DNA from: Flavobacterium granuli
GTDB lineage: Bacteria > Bacteroidota > Bacteroidia > Flavobacteriales > Flavobacteriaceae
Length of the DNA: 64,000 bases
Assembly (NCBI RefSeq): GCF_900129705.1
Contig: NZ_FQWO01000010.1
Coordinates: 62,001 to 126,000, forward strand
Direction: 5' to 3'
Positions within the stretch are counted from its first letter, which is position 1. Each line of letters starts with the position of its first letter. Made by a program: the position numbers and the translations under genes. Below the pieces are notes generated by a model. That model was not told the DNA's origin. It searched no databases and was given only the letters and a program-made list of their open reading frames with translations. Shown here piece after piece: positions 16,889 through 25,186 of the stretch.

Positions 16889-19348
16889 ATGCATTTAATA
16901 AAAAATAAAACGATGTCAGATTCAGAACAACATATAGAAAATAGTCTTGCAAAAAGTAAAATTTATACCATACTACGAAGAAAAGCACTTAACGAAAGTA
17001 GGACTATAGATTCTAACGTAAGTGATACAATACACAAATGTGTAAAATACGCATATGATAAGGCAAAACTTATTATTAAATATATGCCTGAATATACATT
17101 ACATGATAGTGAACACTTATTTAGGGTTTTGTATTTGATGGAAAAACTCATTCCGGAAGAAAATTTGGAAAATCTATCTGTTCCTGAATTAATGCTTCTA
17201 ATATTGTCAGCCTTTTTTCATGATTTAGGAATGTCTCCTGATGAAAATGAAATAAAGGCTTGGAAACAACAATGGTTAGGACAAGATCCTACAGATATTG
17301 AGAAAAAAGAGTATTCCAATTTCGAAAGGTTTAAAAATACTTATCCTGATCGGCTAGACGATATAGATAGATTACGAGTAAATCAGGAATTTTCAAAAGC
17401 GGAATTGATAGAACAATATTTAATCTCTGAATATATTAGACTTAATCACGCACAAAGGGTAAAAAAACTCATTGCTCGCGATTGGAAAGATCAAATTTTT
17501 TATCATGATACACCATTAACAAAAATCCTTGCCGATATATGCCAGAGTCATAATGAGGATGCGCTTTCATTAATGAATTTGGATGCAAATTTCTTAAGTG
17601 GTGAAGACGTAAATATTTGTATTCCCTATATTGCAGTGATTCTTCGCTTGGCTGACCTACTTGATTTTGATGCAAAAAGAACACCATCTGTACTATTTTC
17701 GCATTTATCTGTTAGAAATTCCGTTTCTTTATTTGAATGGCAGAAACACAGATCTATAAAGGCCTGGAGAATTAATCAGAATGAAATTTCCTTTTTTGCA
17801 GAGTGTAATCATCCTGTAATTGAATCCGGAATCAAAAAATTTTGTGATTACATTGATACAGAGCTTAAAAATTGTTCAGCAATCCTTTCAAAAATTTCAG
17901 AGCAAAGTGGCTTCCTCGATTTTTCTCAATATAAATTGAATCTCCCAATTAAAGTTAATAGGGAACGAATTGGTCCCGTAAAAGATATAGAATCAGGAGA
18001 CCCATTGTATGAATATTGGGACACCTCTTTTGAACTGAATAAAAATCAAGTCATTGAATTATTTATGGGGACACAACTATATGGTACCAAAGACGTGGCT
18101 TTAAGAGAACTTATTCAAAATTCAATTGATGCTTGCCTGCTTAGTGAAGCTATGCATAACTCATGGAATGCTCCTTATGTCCCTAACATTATAGTAAAAT
18201 TTTATACCATTGGTACAGAAGATTATCTTGAAGTTATAGATAATGGTATCGGAATGAATAAGGACATTATAAATAACTATTACTCAAAAGTTGGTTCTTC
18301 GTTCTACAAATCTAAAGATTTCTTTGACCTAAAAGCACAGACTGATTTAAGCTACAAACCCATATCTAGATTTGGAATTGGTATCCTTTCAACATTTATG
18401 GTTTCGGAAAGTGTTGAAGTCCAAACCAAAAGATTGAAAGGTAAATATAGTTATGATGACCCTCTGAAATTAGTTATTGAAGGCTACGACAGTATATTTA
18501 CCGTTTTAAAAAGTGATAAAGATGAACCAGGAACAAGTACAAAATTATTACTAAAGCAGAATCATCCGTGGAAACATTATACAGATGAAGCATTGATAAA
18601 GGCAATAAAACTTGCAGTTCCTAATCCGCAAGTCCCCATTAAAATAATAATTGAAAATGAAGAAAATAATTTTTCTAAAAACGATTTTCAAAATAAAAAA
18701 GCAGCAGAATTAAAAAGCTATTACTGGACAGAAAATGCCAATATACGCGAAGAATTAATAGAGTTTGATGAATCTGGATACATTGGAAATGCGATAGTTG
18801 GAATTATAGAACAAAATGGAATTCCTGTTGAAAAAGTTGATGTGCATTCAAATGAAACTAATGTAAATGGACAAAAATACAGTCTAAGTTTGCAAATGCA
18901 TTGGGAAACCAATGAAATAAAAAAGAAAGGGGATTCAATTGAAATTAACGATACAGGTGATATTAAATTGACTCCTCGTACACAAACACTGGCTAAATCA
19001 AATGCATCATTCTCAATACATGGCATCAGCTACTCTGGAGGTCTATTTCCTGAATATAGTTTTAATGCTAAAAAGACTATGTTGCTTTGGCCTTTTCCTA
19101 TGCTAATAGTTTTGGATTTAAATGGAAATAATGATTTAGATCTCAATTCAGCTAGAAATGAAATTGTATTAAATGAACTATGGAATTCTTTTGAACAAAA
19201 CCTTGCATTTATTATTTGCAAAAAACTATCAGAAAATTTAAAGGAAGAATATATATCAACATTATATAGTCTGTTTCGGGCAAATTCACAAAATGATAAT
19301 TTTTTAGTTGGATTAGAAAAAGCTCAGGAACTTTTAAAAAACCAATAA
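16889..19348 (+). CDS. HD-domain plus HSP90-like (GHKL) ATPase
   Basis: An 819-residue protein that joins two enzyme-like domains. The N-terminal HD phosphohydrolase-type domain (about 60-270) has YTLHDSEHLF, FFHDLGMS, CQSHNED and LRLADLLDFD, which keep the His/HD/Asp metal ligands. It resembles the HD domains of conflict effectors. The GHKL ATPase domain (about 380-590) has the N-box RELIQNSIDA, G1-box VIDNGIGM, the segment VGSSFYKS and G2-like SRFGIGILSTFM, then PGTSTKLLL. This is an HtpG/HSP90-type arrangement. A start at 16913 (MSDSEQH) is equally possible. It begins 42 bases after the ABC ATPase gene and is followed after 54 bases by the nuclease gene, so all five are probably one operon. 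Substrate and partner are unknown. Confidence 0.8.
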   Translation: MHLIKNKTMSDSEQHIENSLAKSKIYTILRRKALNESRTIDSNVSDTIHKCVKYAYDKAKLIIKYMPEYTLHDSEHLFRVLYLMEKLIPEENLENLSVPELMLLILSAFFHDLGMSPDENEIKAWKQQWLGQDPTDIEKKEYSNFERFKNTYPDRLDDIDRLRVNQEFSKAELIEQYLISEYIRLNHAQRVKKLIARDWKDQIFYHDTPLTKILADICQSHNEDALSLMNLDANFLSGEDVNICIPYIAVILRLADLLDFDAKRTPSVLFSHLSVRNSVSLFEWQKHRSIKAWRINQNEISFFAECNHPVIESGIKKFCDYIDTELKNCSAILSKISEQSGFLDFSQYKLNLPIKVNRERIGPVKDIESGDPLYEYWDTSFELNKNQVIELFMGTQLYGTKDVALRELIQNSIDACLLSEAMHNSWNAPYVPNIIVKFYTIGTEDYLEVIDNGIGMNKDIINNYYSKVGSSFYKSKDFFDLKAQTDLSYKPISRFGIGILSTFMVSESVEVQTKRLKGKYSYDDPLKLVIEGYDSIFTVLKSDKDEPGTSTKLLLKQNHPWKHYTDEALIKAIKLAVPNPQVPIKIIIENEENNFSKNDFQNKKAAELKSYYWTENANIREELIEFDESGYIGNAIVGIIEQNGIPVEKVDVHSNETNVNGQKYSLSLQMHWETNEIKKKGDSIEINDTGDIKLTPRTQTLAKSNASFSIHGISYSGGLFPEYSFNAKKTMLLWPFPMLIVLDLNGNNDLDLNSARNEIVLNELWNSFEQNLAFIICKKLSENLKEEYISTLYSLFRANSQNDNFLVGLEKAQELLKNQ

Positions 19349-19402
19349 CAATAGAAAAAGCATCTAAGGATAGCTTTTCCACTTTACGATTTAGCCAAAA
19401 AT

Positions 19403-21130
19403 ATGAACGATCATATAGAGAAATTATCCATAGAATTGAAAGATTATATTAGAAAGTACAATCATCAAACCTTTGTTGCACAATGTTGCTATATATGCAA
19501 TGCTCATTGGCGAACACAGAGTAATATCGTAGAGCTCCATTCTCCTGTAAGACAATTAATGTATCTCATAAGTTTATATCACAGTACAGCCTTCAAGGGA
19601 AATGAACGATTTGAGGCCTACGGTGATGAGTATGAAAATATAGTCCGTCTGTTGAACGCAATTGAAGACTGTTACGTCAGTACACCAGAGAATCTCATAA
19701 CTCCTGATTATACTGAGGAAAGTTTAAAACGTCTGTTTATAAGCAACAGTACTTTTCTGAATTATTACCTAAATGCATCACTGAGCTATTTTGAGCAGGA
19801 TGTTGAACGAATCAGACAAACATTCAAACATTTTGAATCACACATTAGGGATGAAACTGGATTGGAAATTCAGGATTTTATTGATTTTTTCTTCCTGATA
19901 ACAAATCTGGAAATCGAAATATATAATCAACATTTCAATCATAAATACAATCCAGAAGAACATATGTTAATCATTAAAATGCGTGACAATCCTACTTCAT
20001 TAACAAATGATGAGCTGTTACAAGTTAGTTATTTAGCGGAAAATGGCGTTCTCGGACTAGGTATACCAATCAATAAACTGAAGGAAAGTATGCCTTCAGA
20101 AAAAGTAGATAAGATACTAGTAATGTTTATGATGATTCGAAATGAAAATGAAAATTATCTTTACTATACAGATACCTGTGATTACCTATCTAAACCATTG
20201 TTAATGACAGATCCCGATCACATTGCTCTTCTATATTCAAAACAGCTCATTACCGCCATATATGATTATCTTTTTGAGCTGTGCAAGGAAGCAGATAAAA
20301 ATGGAAGAAAGGTTCTAATGAGAAGAGAGGATTATCTCGAAGATAAAACGTACGAAGTATTTCGTGACTTTTTTGGTGAGGAAGCAAAGATTTATAGCAA
20401 CTACCAAGTCAATGGTCCTGAAAAGGATTTGCTTATACTGAAAGGAAAACACGCCTACATTATTGAATGTAAGGCCAATAAATACAGAATACCTTTTCGT
20501 GACCCTATAAAAGCTTATGATAGAATTAATGATGACTTTAAGAAATCAATAGGTAAAGGATACCAACAGGCCAAAGAAATCGAAGATTTATTCAGCGGTG
20601 ACGAACCCTTTGAAATCAAAAATGAACGCGGTAAAATCCTTGAAACAATACATCCATCAGAGTTCATGGAAGTATTCACTATTGTGGTCACTCAAGAACG
20701 ATTTGGGCAAATTCAATGTGACCTTAATCATCTGTTGGAAATAGATGAAAACGACAATTTTCCTTGGGCGGTATTCATTGATGACCTTGAAACTTTTCTT
20801 ATAACTTTAAAACGAAAAAAAAATCATCTCTTTGAATTTCCTGTATTCCTATTGGAGAGAGAAAAATTACATGGAAGAATGTTTTGTTCTGACGAATTAG
20901 AACTGTGTGCCTATTTTCTTTTTGATCGCGATAATTTTTTAAAGTATTGCAACAGCGAAGACCTATTTGTTTCTAGTCCGGATGTGCATCAGTTCTTTGA
21001 CCTTTTATATCATGTAGGTTTTGGCTTCAAAAATGAATTGAATATTTCAGATAAACTAAAAAGATATTCACCTGAAGCTTTAGCTGTTATCAATAAAAAC
21101 AAATTACTAAAGCCTGAATCGTTTAAATAA
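19403..21130 (+). CDS. Predicted PD-(D/E)XK nuclease-like protein
   Basis: A 575-residue protein, last gene of the operon. Residues about 28-40 contain a CCYICNAHW segment that could bind metal. The centre (60-280) is helical and not recognised. From about 310 there is YEVFRDFFGEEAKIYSNY, then EKDLLIL and HAYIIECKANKY, which gives the E, D and E-x-K pattern of restriction-endonuclease-like folds. The C-terminal part (about 430-570) holds FPWAVFIDDLETFLITL. It follows the HD-GHKL gene by 54 bases, so it is probably its effector partner. Nuclease activity is inferred from the motif. I do not recognise the full-length family. Confidence 0.7.
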   Translation: MNDHIEKLSIELKDYIRKYNHQTFVAQCCYICNAHWRTQSNIVELHSPVRQLMYLISLYHSTAFKGNERFEAYGDEYENIVRLLNAIEDCYVSTPENLITPDYTEESLKRLFISNSTFLNYYLNASLSYFEQDVERIRQTFKHFESHIRDETGLEIQDFIDFFFLITNLEIEIYNQHFNHKYNPEEHMLIIKMRDNPTSLTNDELLQVSYLAENGVLGLGIPINKLKESMPSEKVDKILVMFMMIRNENENYLYYTDTCDYLSKPLLMTDPDHIALLYSKQLITAIYDYLFELCKEADKNGRKVLMRREDYLEDKTYEVFRDFFGEEAKIYSNYQVNGPEKDLLILKGKHAYIIECKANKYRIPFRDPIKAYDRINDDFKKSIGKGYQQAKEIEDLFSGDEPFEIKNERGKILETIHPSEFMEVFTIVVTQERFGQIQCDLNHLLEIDENDNFPWAVFIDDLETFLITLKRKKNHLFEFPVFLLEREKLHGRMFCSDELELCAYFLFDRDNFLKYCNSEDLFVSSPDVHQFFDLLYHVGFGFKNELNISDKLKRYSPEALAVINKNKLLKPESFK

Positions 21131-21418
21131 GTTTGTTTTTCTCTAGAGGGAGATATTACTTAGAGTGGCTAAATGATATCCCCAAGAGATATATAATTAC
21201 CCAGCCTTATTCAAGCTTACAGATGGTTTATGATAACATTTCCATTTAACATCACGGGCAATCAAGCGGTCTCTCTTCGGTCGTTCCCTTTGTTCCGTTC
21301 GGCTGTTCCAGTCGGTCAACCTTATATTTTAATAAGAACATTTTCGGTAAATAGTCTATTTATTATTTCAATTTAATATTCAGATTTCCCTCCGTTCCAC
21401 AGGCACTTCACAGCACTA

Positions 21419-21454
21419 AAAAAACAGCAGCTTAAAAATAAGCAACTGTTTTTT
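21419..21454 (+). terminator. Hairpin terminator after the five-gene defence operon
   Basis: The arms AAAAAACAG and CTGTTTTTT are perfectly paired, and an inner stem GCTT/AAGC lies between them. The right arm ends in a T-run, as in an intrinsic terminator. It lies 289 bases after the nuclease gene, so it either ends that operon or a short untranslated transcript. The A-run on the left arm would let it work in both directions. Confidence 0.6.
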
Positions 21455-21885
21455 CGCACTGTTTCGTTCCTCATCTTCACACGCTCTCTTCCTACGTTCG
21501 GTCGGGCTTATGCATCCACAATACCGCTTCATTTCGTTTCACTTCGCAGGCTACGCTTCACTGCATTCCAGCCATATTGCGTCTGCAGCCCTCCGTTTTT
21601 TCAGCGGTTGCTCCTTCGCACAGCCATCGGGTTTGGCTCCACTCACCTCACTTACGTTATCTTAGAAGCATCCATTTTCAATTATCAATTTCCCTATTAA
21701 TTATCAGTTGGTTCGGTCGCTTTGCCCTAAATCAAGGTACACCGCCGAAAAGGCGGTTGCCTTCTATTTTTTACCCGCCGTTTCACGCTCATAGCCGCTA
21801 CGTTTCGCTTCGTACCTTCGCTCAACTCTCGCGTCTATGGTGGCCGTTCGATTGCCGCAACCCCGCCACGGCGCTCCTCATCCGC

Positions 21886-21929
21886 AAAAAAAAAGTTCCT
21901 TGCCCTTAAAAGGGGGCACCACTTTTTTT
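21886..21929. other. Strong hairpin with A-run/T-run flanks
   Basis: A run of nine A, then TGCCCTTAAAAGGGGGCA as an inner stem, then ACTTTTTTT. The outer arms AAAAAAAGT and ACTTTTTTT pair perfectly. This would work as a bidirectional terminator. It could also be a conserved structural element of the island, because it is embedded in the pyrimidine-skewed region and has no gene immediately upstream. Confidence 0.5.
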
Positions 21930-22183
21930 GCTCCTTGCGGTGCTTGGGGGTGTTAATTGCCGTTTCCACAAGGACTCCCCTGAGAAACTACAACAAGTAC
22001 GATAGTGCATTTTTCTGAAAAGAAAAAGAAAAAAATCCAGCAAGAATAGCATTCATTCCTCACTTCCAGTCGGTCATTCTTCCCTCCATTTTCGTTCGTC
22101 ATTTCTGCTGTTATAACGGCTTTCTTTTTTTCTCTTTTTTCTTTTCCGAAAAATTAAGGTCGAATCTTTAACACCAAAGCGAT

Positions 22184-22618
22184 ATGCCGAATTTTATCAT
22201 CAAAACACACCAAAAAAATGCTATTTATAAAGGAAACCAAATCTACATCCTCAACAAAGGAATGAATTCCGGTAAACCACAAAACGAACCGTTCACTAAT
22301 AGCTTTGTAATCCTATTTCAAAACGATGAAGATGCTGAAACAGTGTATTGGTTAGCTTATAGTTTATGGAAAGCAAAATTCTGGCACCACTCATTATTTG
22401 GATCCGTAATTCCATTTTTAAGAATTGCTGATTTTAAAAAGGATTTTATGTCAAAAGTTAACGAAATGCTACAAGAACACGAGCTGCATAAAAAACAAAT
22501 CCAGGCGTTGAGGTTATTGGCACAAAAAGAGGACCAATTAAAGAAGAATATTGTCCTTATCAGTGAAATGAGAAGAGTGATATTGTTGAGGTATTGTAAA
22601 TCACAAAAAAAAGCCTGA
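22184..22618 (+). CDS. DUF6943-like conserved protein
   Basis: A 144-residue protein with the conserved features FIIKTHQKNAIYKGNQIYIL, GMNSGKPQNEPFTNSFVIL, VYWLAYSLWKAKFW and GSVIPFLRIADFKKDF. I recognise these as typical of a Bacteroidetes family of small proteins (DUF6943-like) that often lies in mobile elements. Function is unknown. The C-terminus is Lys-rich and probably helical. It converges on a minus-strand operon, and its stop codon lies inside the stem of that operon's terminator. Confidence 0.65.
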   Translation: MPNFIIKTHQKNAIYKGNQIYILNKGMNSGKPQNEPFTNSFVILFQNDEDAETVYWLAYSLWKAKFWHHSLFGSVIPFLRIADFKKDFMSKVNEMLQEHELHKKQIQALRLLAQKEDQLKKNIVLISEMRRVILLRYCKSQKKA

Positions 22619-22632
22619 TCTCTCGATCAGGC
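22605..22632 (-). terminator. Rho-independent terminator of the minus-strand operon
   Basis: A perfect 8-bp stem GCCTGATC/GATCAGGC with a 4-base loop (22613-22632). On the minus strand it is followed by eight T (the A-run at 22605-22612). It ends the four-gene minus-strand operon. The stop codon of the convergent DUF6943-like gene (22616-22618) lies in the stem. Confidence 0.85.
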
Positions 22633-22674
22633 CCTCCTATAAATTCGGGAAAAGGTTACCAAGCGAAACCCGAA

Positions 22675-22851
22675 TTATTTCTTTTTAAATTTTGTCAATC
22701 CTTTTAAAAGGAGCGAAATAATGAAACTAATAATAGCTCCAATTACCGCTAAGATAATCGTTTTTAGAATATCTTCAGAAACAATATTTGGCATCACACT
22801 TAATAAAGTTCCGGATGCGGTTCCGATTTGCAAGCTGTTATTTGATTCCAT
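22675..22851 (-). CDS. 58-residue small membrane protein
   Basis: A short gene read on the minus strand: ATG at 22851, stop TAA at 22675-22677. The product is about 58 residues, with a polar start (MESNNSLQIG), one long hydrophobic segment (IILAVIGAIISFIISLLL) and a basic tail (KGLTKFKKK). This is the size and layout of a single-span holin-like or other small inner-membrane protein. It overlaps the upstream gene by 14 bases and is followed by the terminator, so it is the last gene of the operon. Confidence 0.7.
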   Translation of the reverse strand: MESNNSLQIGTASGTLLSVMPNIVSEDILKTIILAVIGAIISFIISLLLKGLTKFKKK

Positions 22852-23116
22852 CTCGCGGTAAATTTTGATTGCCTTTTTTCAACCGGTTCACTATGGACCG
22901 CTCTCGGTTTGCCTCATCATCAACCGTAATTTGACTGATTACCGAAATGACACCTCCCGCAAGGGCTGCATATCCGGCAATACTGACAACGGCTACAGGT
23001 AAAACTACCGGAGCCGCAATTATACTCCCGCTGATAGCCAATAGGGCCATTCCAATACTTCTCAAAACCTTAAAAAACTTTGGGGTTGGTGCTTTCGCAC
23101 GTTCAACTATATTCAT
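22838..23116 (-). CDS. Small two-span membrane protein
   Basis: A 92-residue protein with a basic N-terminus (RAKAPTPKFFKVLRS), then two hydrophobic segments (about 22-42 and 45-62, rich in Ala, Val, Gly) and a charged C-terminus (DDEANRERSIVNRLKK). Size and layout resemble a holin or small membrane scaffold. It lies between the DUF5675-like gene and the 58-residue membrane protein, and overlaps the latter. Function is not known; a lysis-related role is inferred only from the neighbouring DUF5675-like protein. Confidence 0.65.
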   Translation of the reverse strand: MNIVERAKAPTPKFFKVLRSIGMALLAISGSIIAAPVVLPVAVVSIAGYAALAGGVISVISQITVDDEANRERSIVNRLKKGNQNLPRDGIK

Positions 23117-23131
23117 AATTACTTTACTTTT

Positions 23132-23557
23132 TTACCTTGTCATCCTGATCGGAGTCGAAGGATTAGATTGGATCTTTATTTTCACTTCTTCATTGCATCC
23201 CATAGCAGCATAGATCAATGTCGTAAGCTTTTGTAATGCTATACGAGAGGCACTACCCTTCCCTATTCCGGTATGTTTGGTTACGGGTGCGATACAGCCC
23301 AACAGTTCTTTTTTGGCGTCATTGGCAGGATGGATTAATATAAAATCTCGTCCTGGAACATTTTGTAAATACAAATGCCATTTGAATTTTGGGCTAAAAC
23401 GCTTCTGTAATACGTATTCTCCTTCAGGAATACAAGAAATGCGCCTTTGGTTTTCCAACCAGGGCAACTCGATGGTATAACAAACTAGAGTGCCGTTCCA
23501 TTCCAAAAATCCTTGTGTTCCCTCGGGAAAATAGGTCCTAATTAACACTAAAACCAT
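23132..23557 (-). CDS. DUF5675-like protein
   Basis: A 141-residue protein with IPEGEYVLQKRFSPKF (43-58) and the core FILIHPANDAKKELLGCIAP (72-91). The H76, N79 and G87-C88 pattern is typical of DUF5675. It recalls, without proving homology, the His/Cys active site of YkuD-type L,D-transpeptidases, so an action on peptidoglycan is possible. No signal peptide is visible. It starts one base after the end of the upstream gene at 23559, so the two are co-translated. It is followed by two small membrane proteins. Confidence 0.7.
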   Translation of the reverse strand: MVLVLIRTYFPEGTQGFLEWNGTLVCYTIELPWLENQRRISCIPEGEYVLQKRFSPKFKWHLYLQNVPGRDFILIHPANDAKKELLGCIAPVTKHTGIGKGSASRIALQKLTTLIYAAMGCNEEVKIKIQSNPSTPIRMTR

Positions 23558-23558
23558 C

Positions 23559-24314
23559 TTACAGACCGCTTACCTGTACCAATGACAATGGATTGTATGC
23601 ACCATTTTTCAATGGATACATTTTTCCATTTACCTCCTGAAAAAACTCAATCCCTAAAGCCAAAAACAACGGACTTACACTGTTTGGAGTCACTGCATTC
23701 AATTGATTGATAGCCACTACTGGAGTGGAATCCCATGGTTGGATCGCTGTTTCAGAACTAGAAACCACAAAAGTTTCCGCCTCAAAATTAATTTCGGCTC
23801 CCGCTGAAATAATTTTATAGTGAGTTGTTCCACCTGGAGCAGCAATCATATTGGCAGGTACAAAAGGATCCACCGCAACCGAAATTTCGCCTGCCACTCT
23901 ATCTATTGTTCCTACAAAAGGAACAAACAAAGTGGTCCCTAATTTTCCAGTGATATTGAAATCAAAACCTACAAGCAATTCCGCTTCGCCATCAATTACA
24001 TTGCGTAACCCTCTGTCGTTCACTAAATCCGCTTGAATCACTTTGACCATAGATTGAGTCAGTCGGCTCACCATTCTACTATCAGCAGAATTGATAAGCA
24101 AAGTTCTCAACGCTGTTCTTAGCGTTTTTCCCGCTTTACCTGCTCTACCAAACTCAGAATTGTTCTCACGAGTTCTTTGGAATGCGGGATCACTTTTGAT
24201 TCGGCTGGCATCAACACCGCCCTTTTCACGAGCTAAATGCCCGTCCTTGGTTTTGTAAAAGGTAATATCTCCGATAGTACCCTTCAATTTAATTATGCCT
24301 TTCTGTCTTGCCAT
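23559..24314 (-). CDS. Conserved Bacteroidetes protein of unknown function
   Basis: A 251-residue protein and the first gene of the minus-strand operon. The N-terminus MARQKGIIKLKGTIGDIT, then FYKTKDGHLAREKGG and GRAGKAGKTLRTALR, is a strongly conserved pattern that I know from many Flavobacteria proteins without assigned function. The rest is beta-rich (TTLFVPFVGTIDRVAGEI, FFQEVNGKMYPLKNG). No signal peptide and no catalytic motif are visible. Together with the DUF5675-like protein and two membrane proteins it forms a recognisable four-gene cassette whose function is unknown. Confidence 0.65.
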   Translation of the reverse strand: MARQKGIIKLKGTIGDITFYKTKDGHLAREKGGVDASRIKSDPAFQRTRENNSEFGRAGKAGKTLRTALRTLLINSADSRMVSRLTQSMVKVIQADLVNDRGLRNVIDGEAELLVGFDFNITGKLGTTLFVPFVGTIDRVAGEISVAVDPFVPANMIAAPGGTTHYKIISAGAEINFEAETFVVSSSETAIQPWDSTPVVAINQLNAVTPNSVSPLFLALGIEFFQEVNGKMYPLKNGAYNPLSLVQVSGL

Positions 24315-24626
24315 ACTTCCTAAATTTTTAAATGAATAATTTTGCTAAATACACTCTCAATCATCATCCTGTTGCAACACTTTTGGATTGATTATGAAAC
24401 AAATTTTAGTCAATTAAATCACATAAAAAAGACTCCCCTATACCATATGTCACTTTGTGACACAAATGGCATAAAATGACCTAAATACCCATTTACAACC
24501 AACATTGACGGGAGCAGATTTCCGCTTCTGAACCAAAGGAATTATTTACTATTTTTATGGAATGCCAGAACTTGAACCATAAAGGTTCCAGATTAGGCAA
24601 AGCCCAATCAAAGTCATAGATAGAGT
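24315..24626. other. 312-base intergenic region with two palindromes
   Basis: No gene is visible. It separates the divergently read minus-strand cassette and the 67-residue protein gene. It contains TGTCACTTTGTGACA at 24448-24462 (perfect 6-bp arms, 3-base spacer), which would suit a dimeric regulator, and GAACCATAAAGGTTC at 24574-24588, a perfect 5-bp hairpin 38 bases before the next start codon. Confidence 0.5.
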
Positions 24627-24830
24627 ATGAGAACGAATAACAAGAGATTATGTATCTACCCTAAGGATATACAACGCATAACCGGAAAGAGTTATCGCCA
24701 AAGTATTAGACTACTTCAAAAAATAAGAAAGGAGCTCAACAAGCTCCAAAATGAGTTTGTATCTGTCGAGGAGTTTTGCCAATATACCAGCTTAAAAATT
24801 GAACAAGTTGAACCTTTGATAATTGGGTAG
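24627..24830 (+). CDS. Small conserved DNA-binding-like protein
   Basis: A 67-residue protein starting MRTNNKRLCIYPKDIQRI, followed by TGKSYRQSIRLLQKIRKEL, FVSVEEFCQYTSL and EQVEPLI. I recognise it as a common small Flavobacteria protein of mobile-element regions. The segment PKDIQRITGKSYRQSIRLL looks like a helix-turn-helix, so DNA binding is a fair inference. It is the last gene before the putative tRNA-Ser att junction. Confidence 0.65.
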   Translation: MRTNNKRLCIYPKDIQRITGKSYRQSIRLLQKIRKELNKLQNEFVSVEEFCQYTSLKIEQVEPLIIG

Positions 24831-25056
24831 AAATTATACTTTAGGCAACTAAATTTTGAACCAATGCCTGTTCAAAAAAAAACGGTTAACCAGTTCAAAT
24901 TATGATAATTAATCATTAATTCCAGCAAAAAAACACTTATATTTGATAATTGAAATTTAGAACAATTTGCTAACATATTGAGAGGTGTCAGTTGAGGAGT
25001 CACTTAAAATAAAAGCTTTGCGAAGCCTTATTTTACGGCGCTTTAGAAAAACAAAC

Positions 25057-25075
25057 AACTCCCTCTTTCTCCGCC
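25057..25075 (+). other. Possible tRNA-Ser 3'-end fragment / attachment site
   Basis: AACTCCCTCTTTCTCCGCC followed by a strong terminator looks like the 3' end (T-arm and acceptor stem) of a Flavobacteria tRNA-Ser gene, without the rest of the tRNA upstream. Such 3' fragments are left as att sites when an integrative element enters the end of a tRNA gene. The integrase gene begins 260 bases downstream, which fits. The match is from memory of tRNA sequences and not from a model search. Confidence 0.45.
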
Positions 25076-25106
25076 AGATGAAGTTTCAAAAGAAACTTTA
25101 AAAATC

Positions 25107-25142
25107 AAAAGCCTTTAAATACTAGTATTTAAAGGCTTTTTT
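25107..25142 (+). terminator. Strong hairpin terminator
   Basis: AAAAGCCTTTAAATAC and GTATTTAAAGGCTTTT form a near-perfect palindrome of about 34 bp and the right side continues into a T-run. It lies 32 bases after the tRNA-Ser-like fragment. This is the place expected for the terminator of the original tRNA transcript. Confidence 0.8.
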
Positions 25143-25186
25143 GTTTTTTCTCACTTGTCAAAAAACACATATAGTATCAAAGAACA

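Larger units (their letters stand above)
21131..22183. other. 1-kb pyrimidine-skewed noncoding region
   Basis: No convincing gene lies here. From about 21240 to 22140 the plus strand is unusually rich in C and T and less AT-rich than the surroundings, with words such as TTCGGTCGTTCC repeated in variant form. A 110-codon frame at 21577-21909 has no protein-like composition. The region carries two strong hairpins, listed separately. Its position at the end of the defence block and before conserved element genes suggests a structural or transfer-related role, or a noncoding RNA on the minus strand. None of these is shown. Confidence 0.5.

Noticed and set aside
18721-19026. 101-codon minus-strand frame
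   Set aside because: It is a Ser/Cys/Ile-rich shadow of the HD-GHKL gene.
21577-21909. Open frame of 110 codons in the pyrimidine-skewed region
   Set aside because: The translation is rich in Pro, Ser, Arg and His as expected from C/T-rich DNA, has no domain-like pattern and ends in a hairpin.
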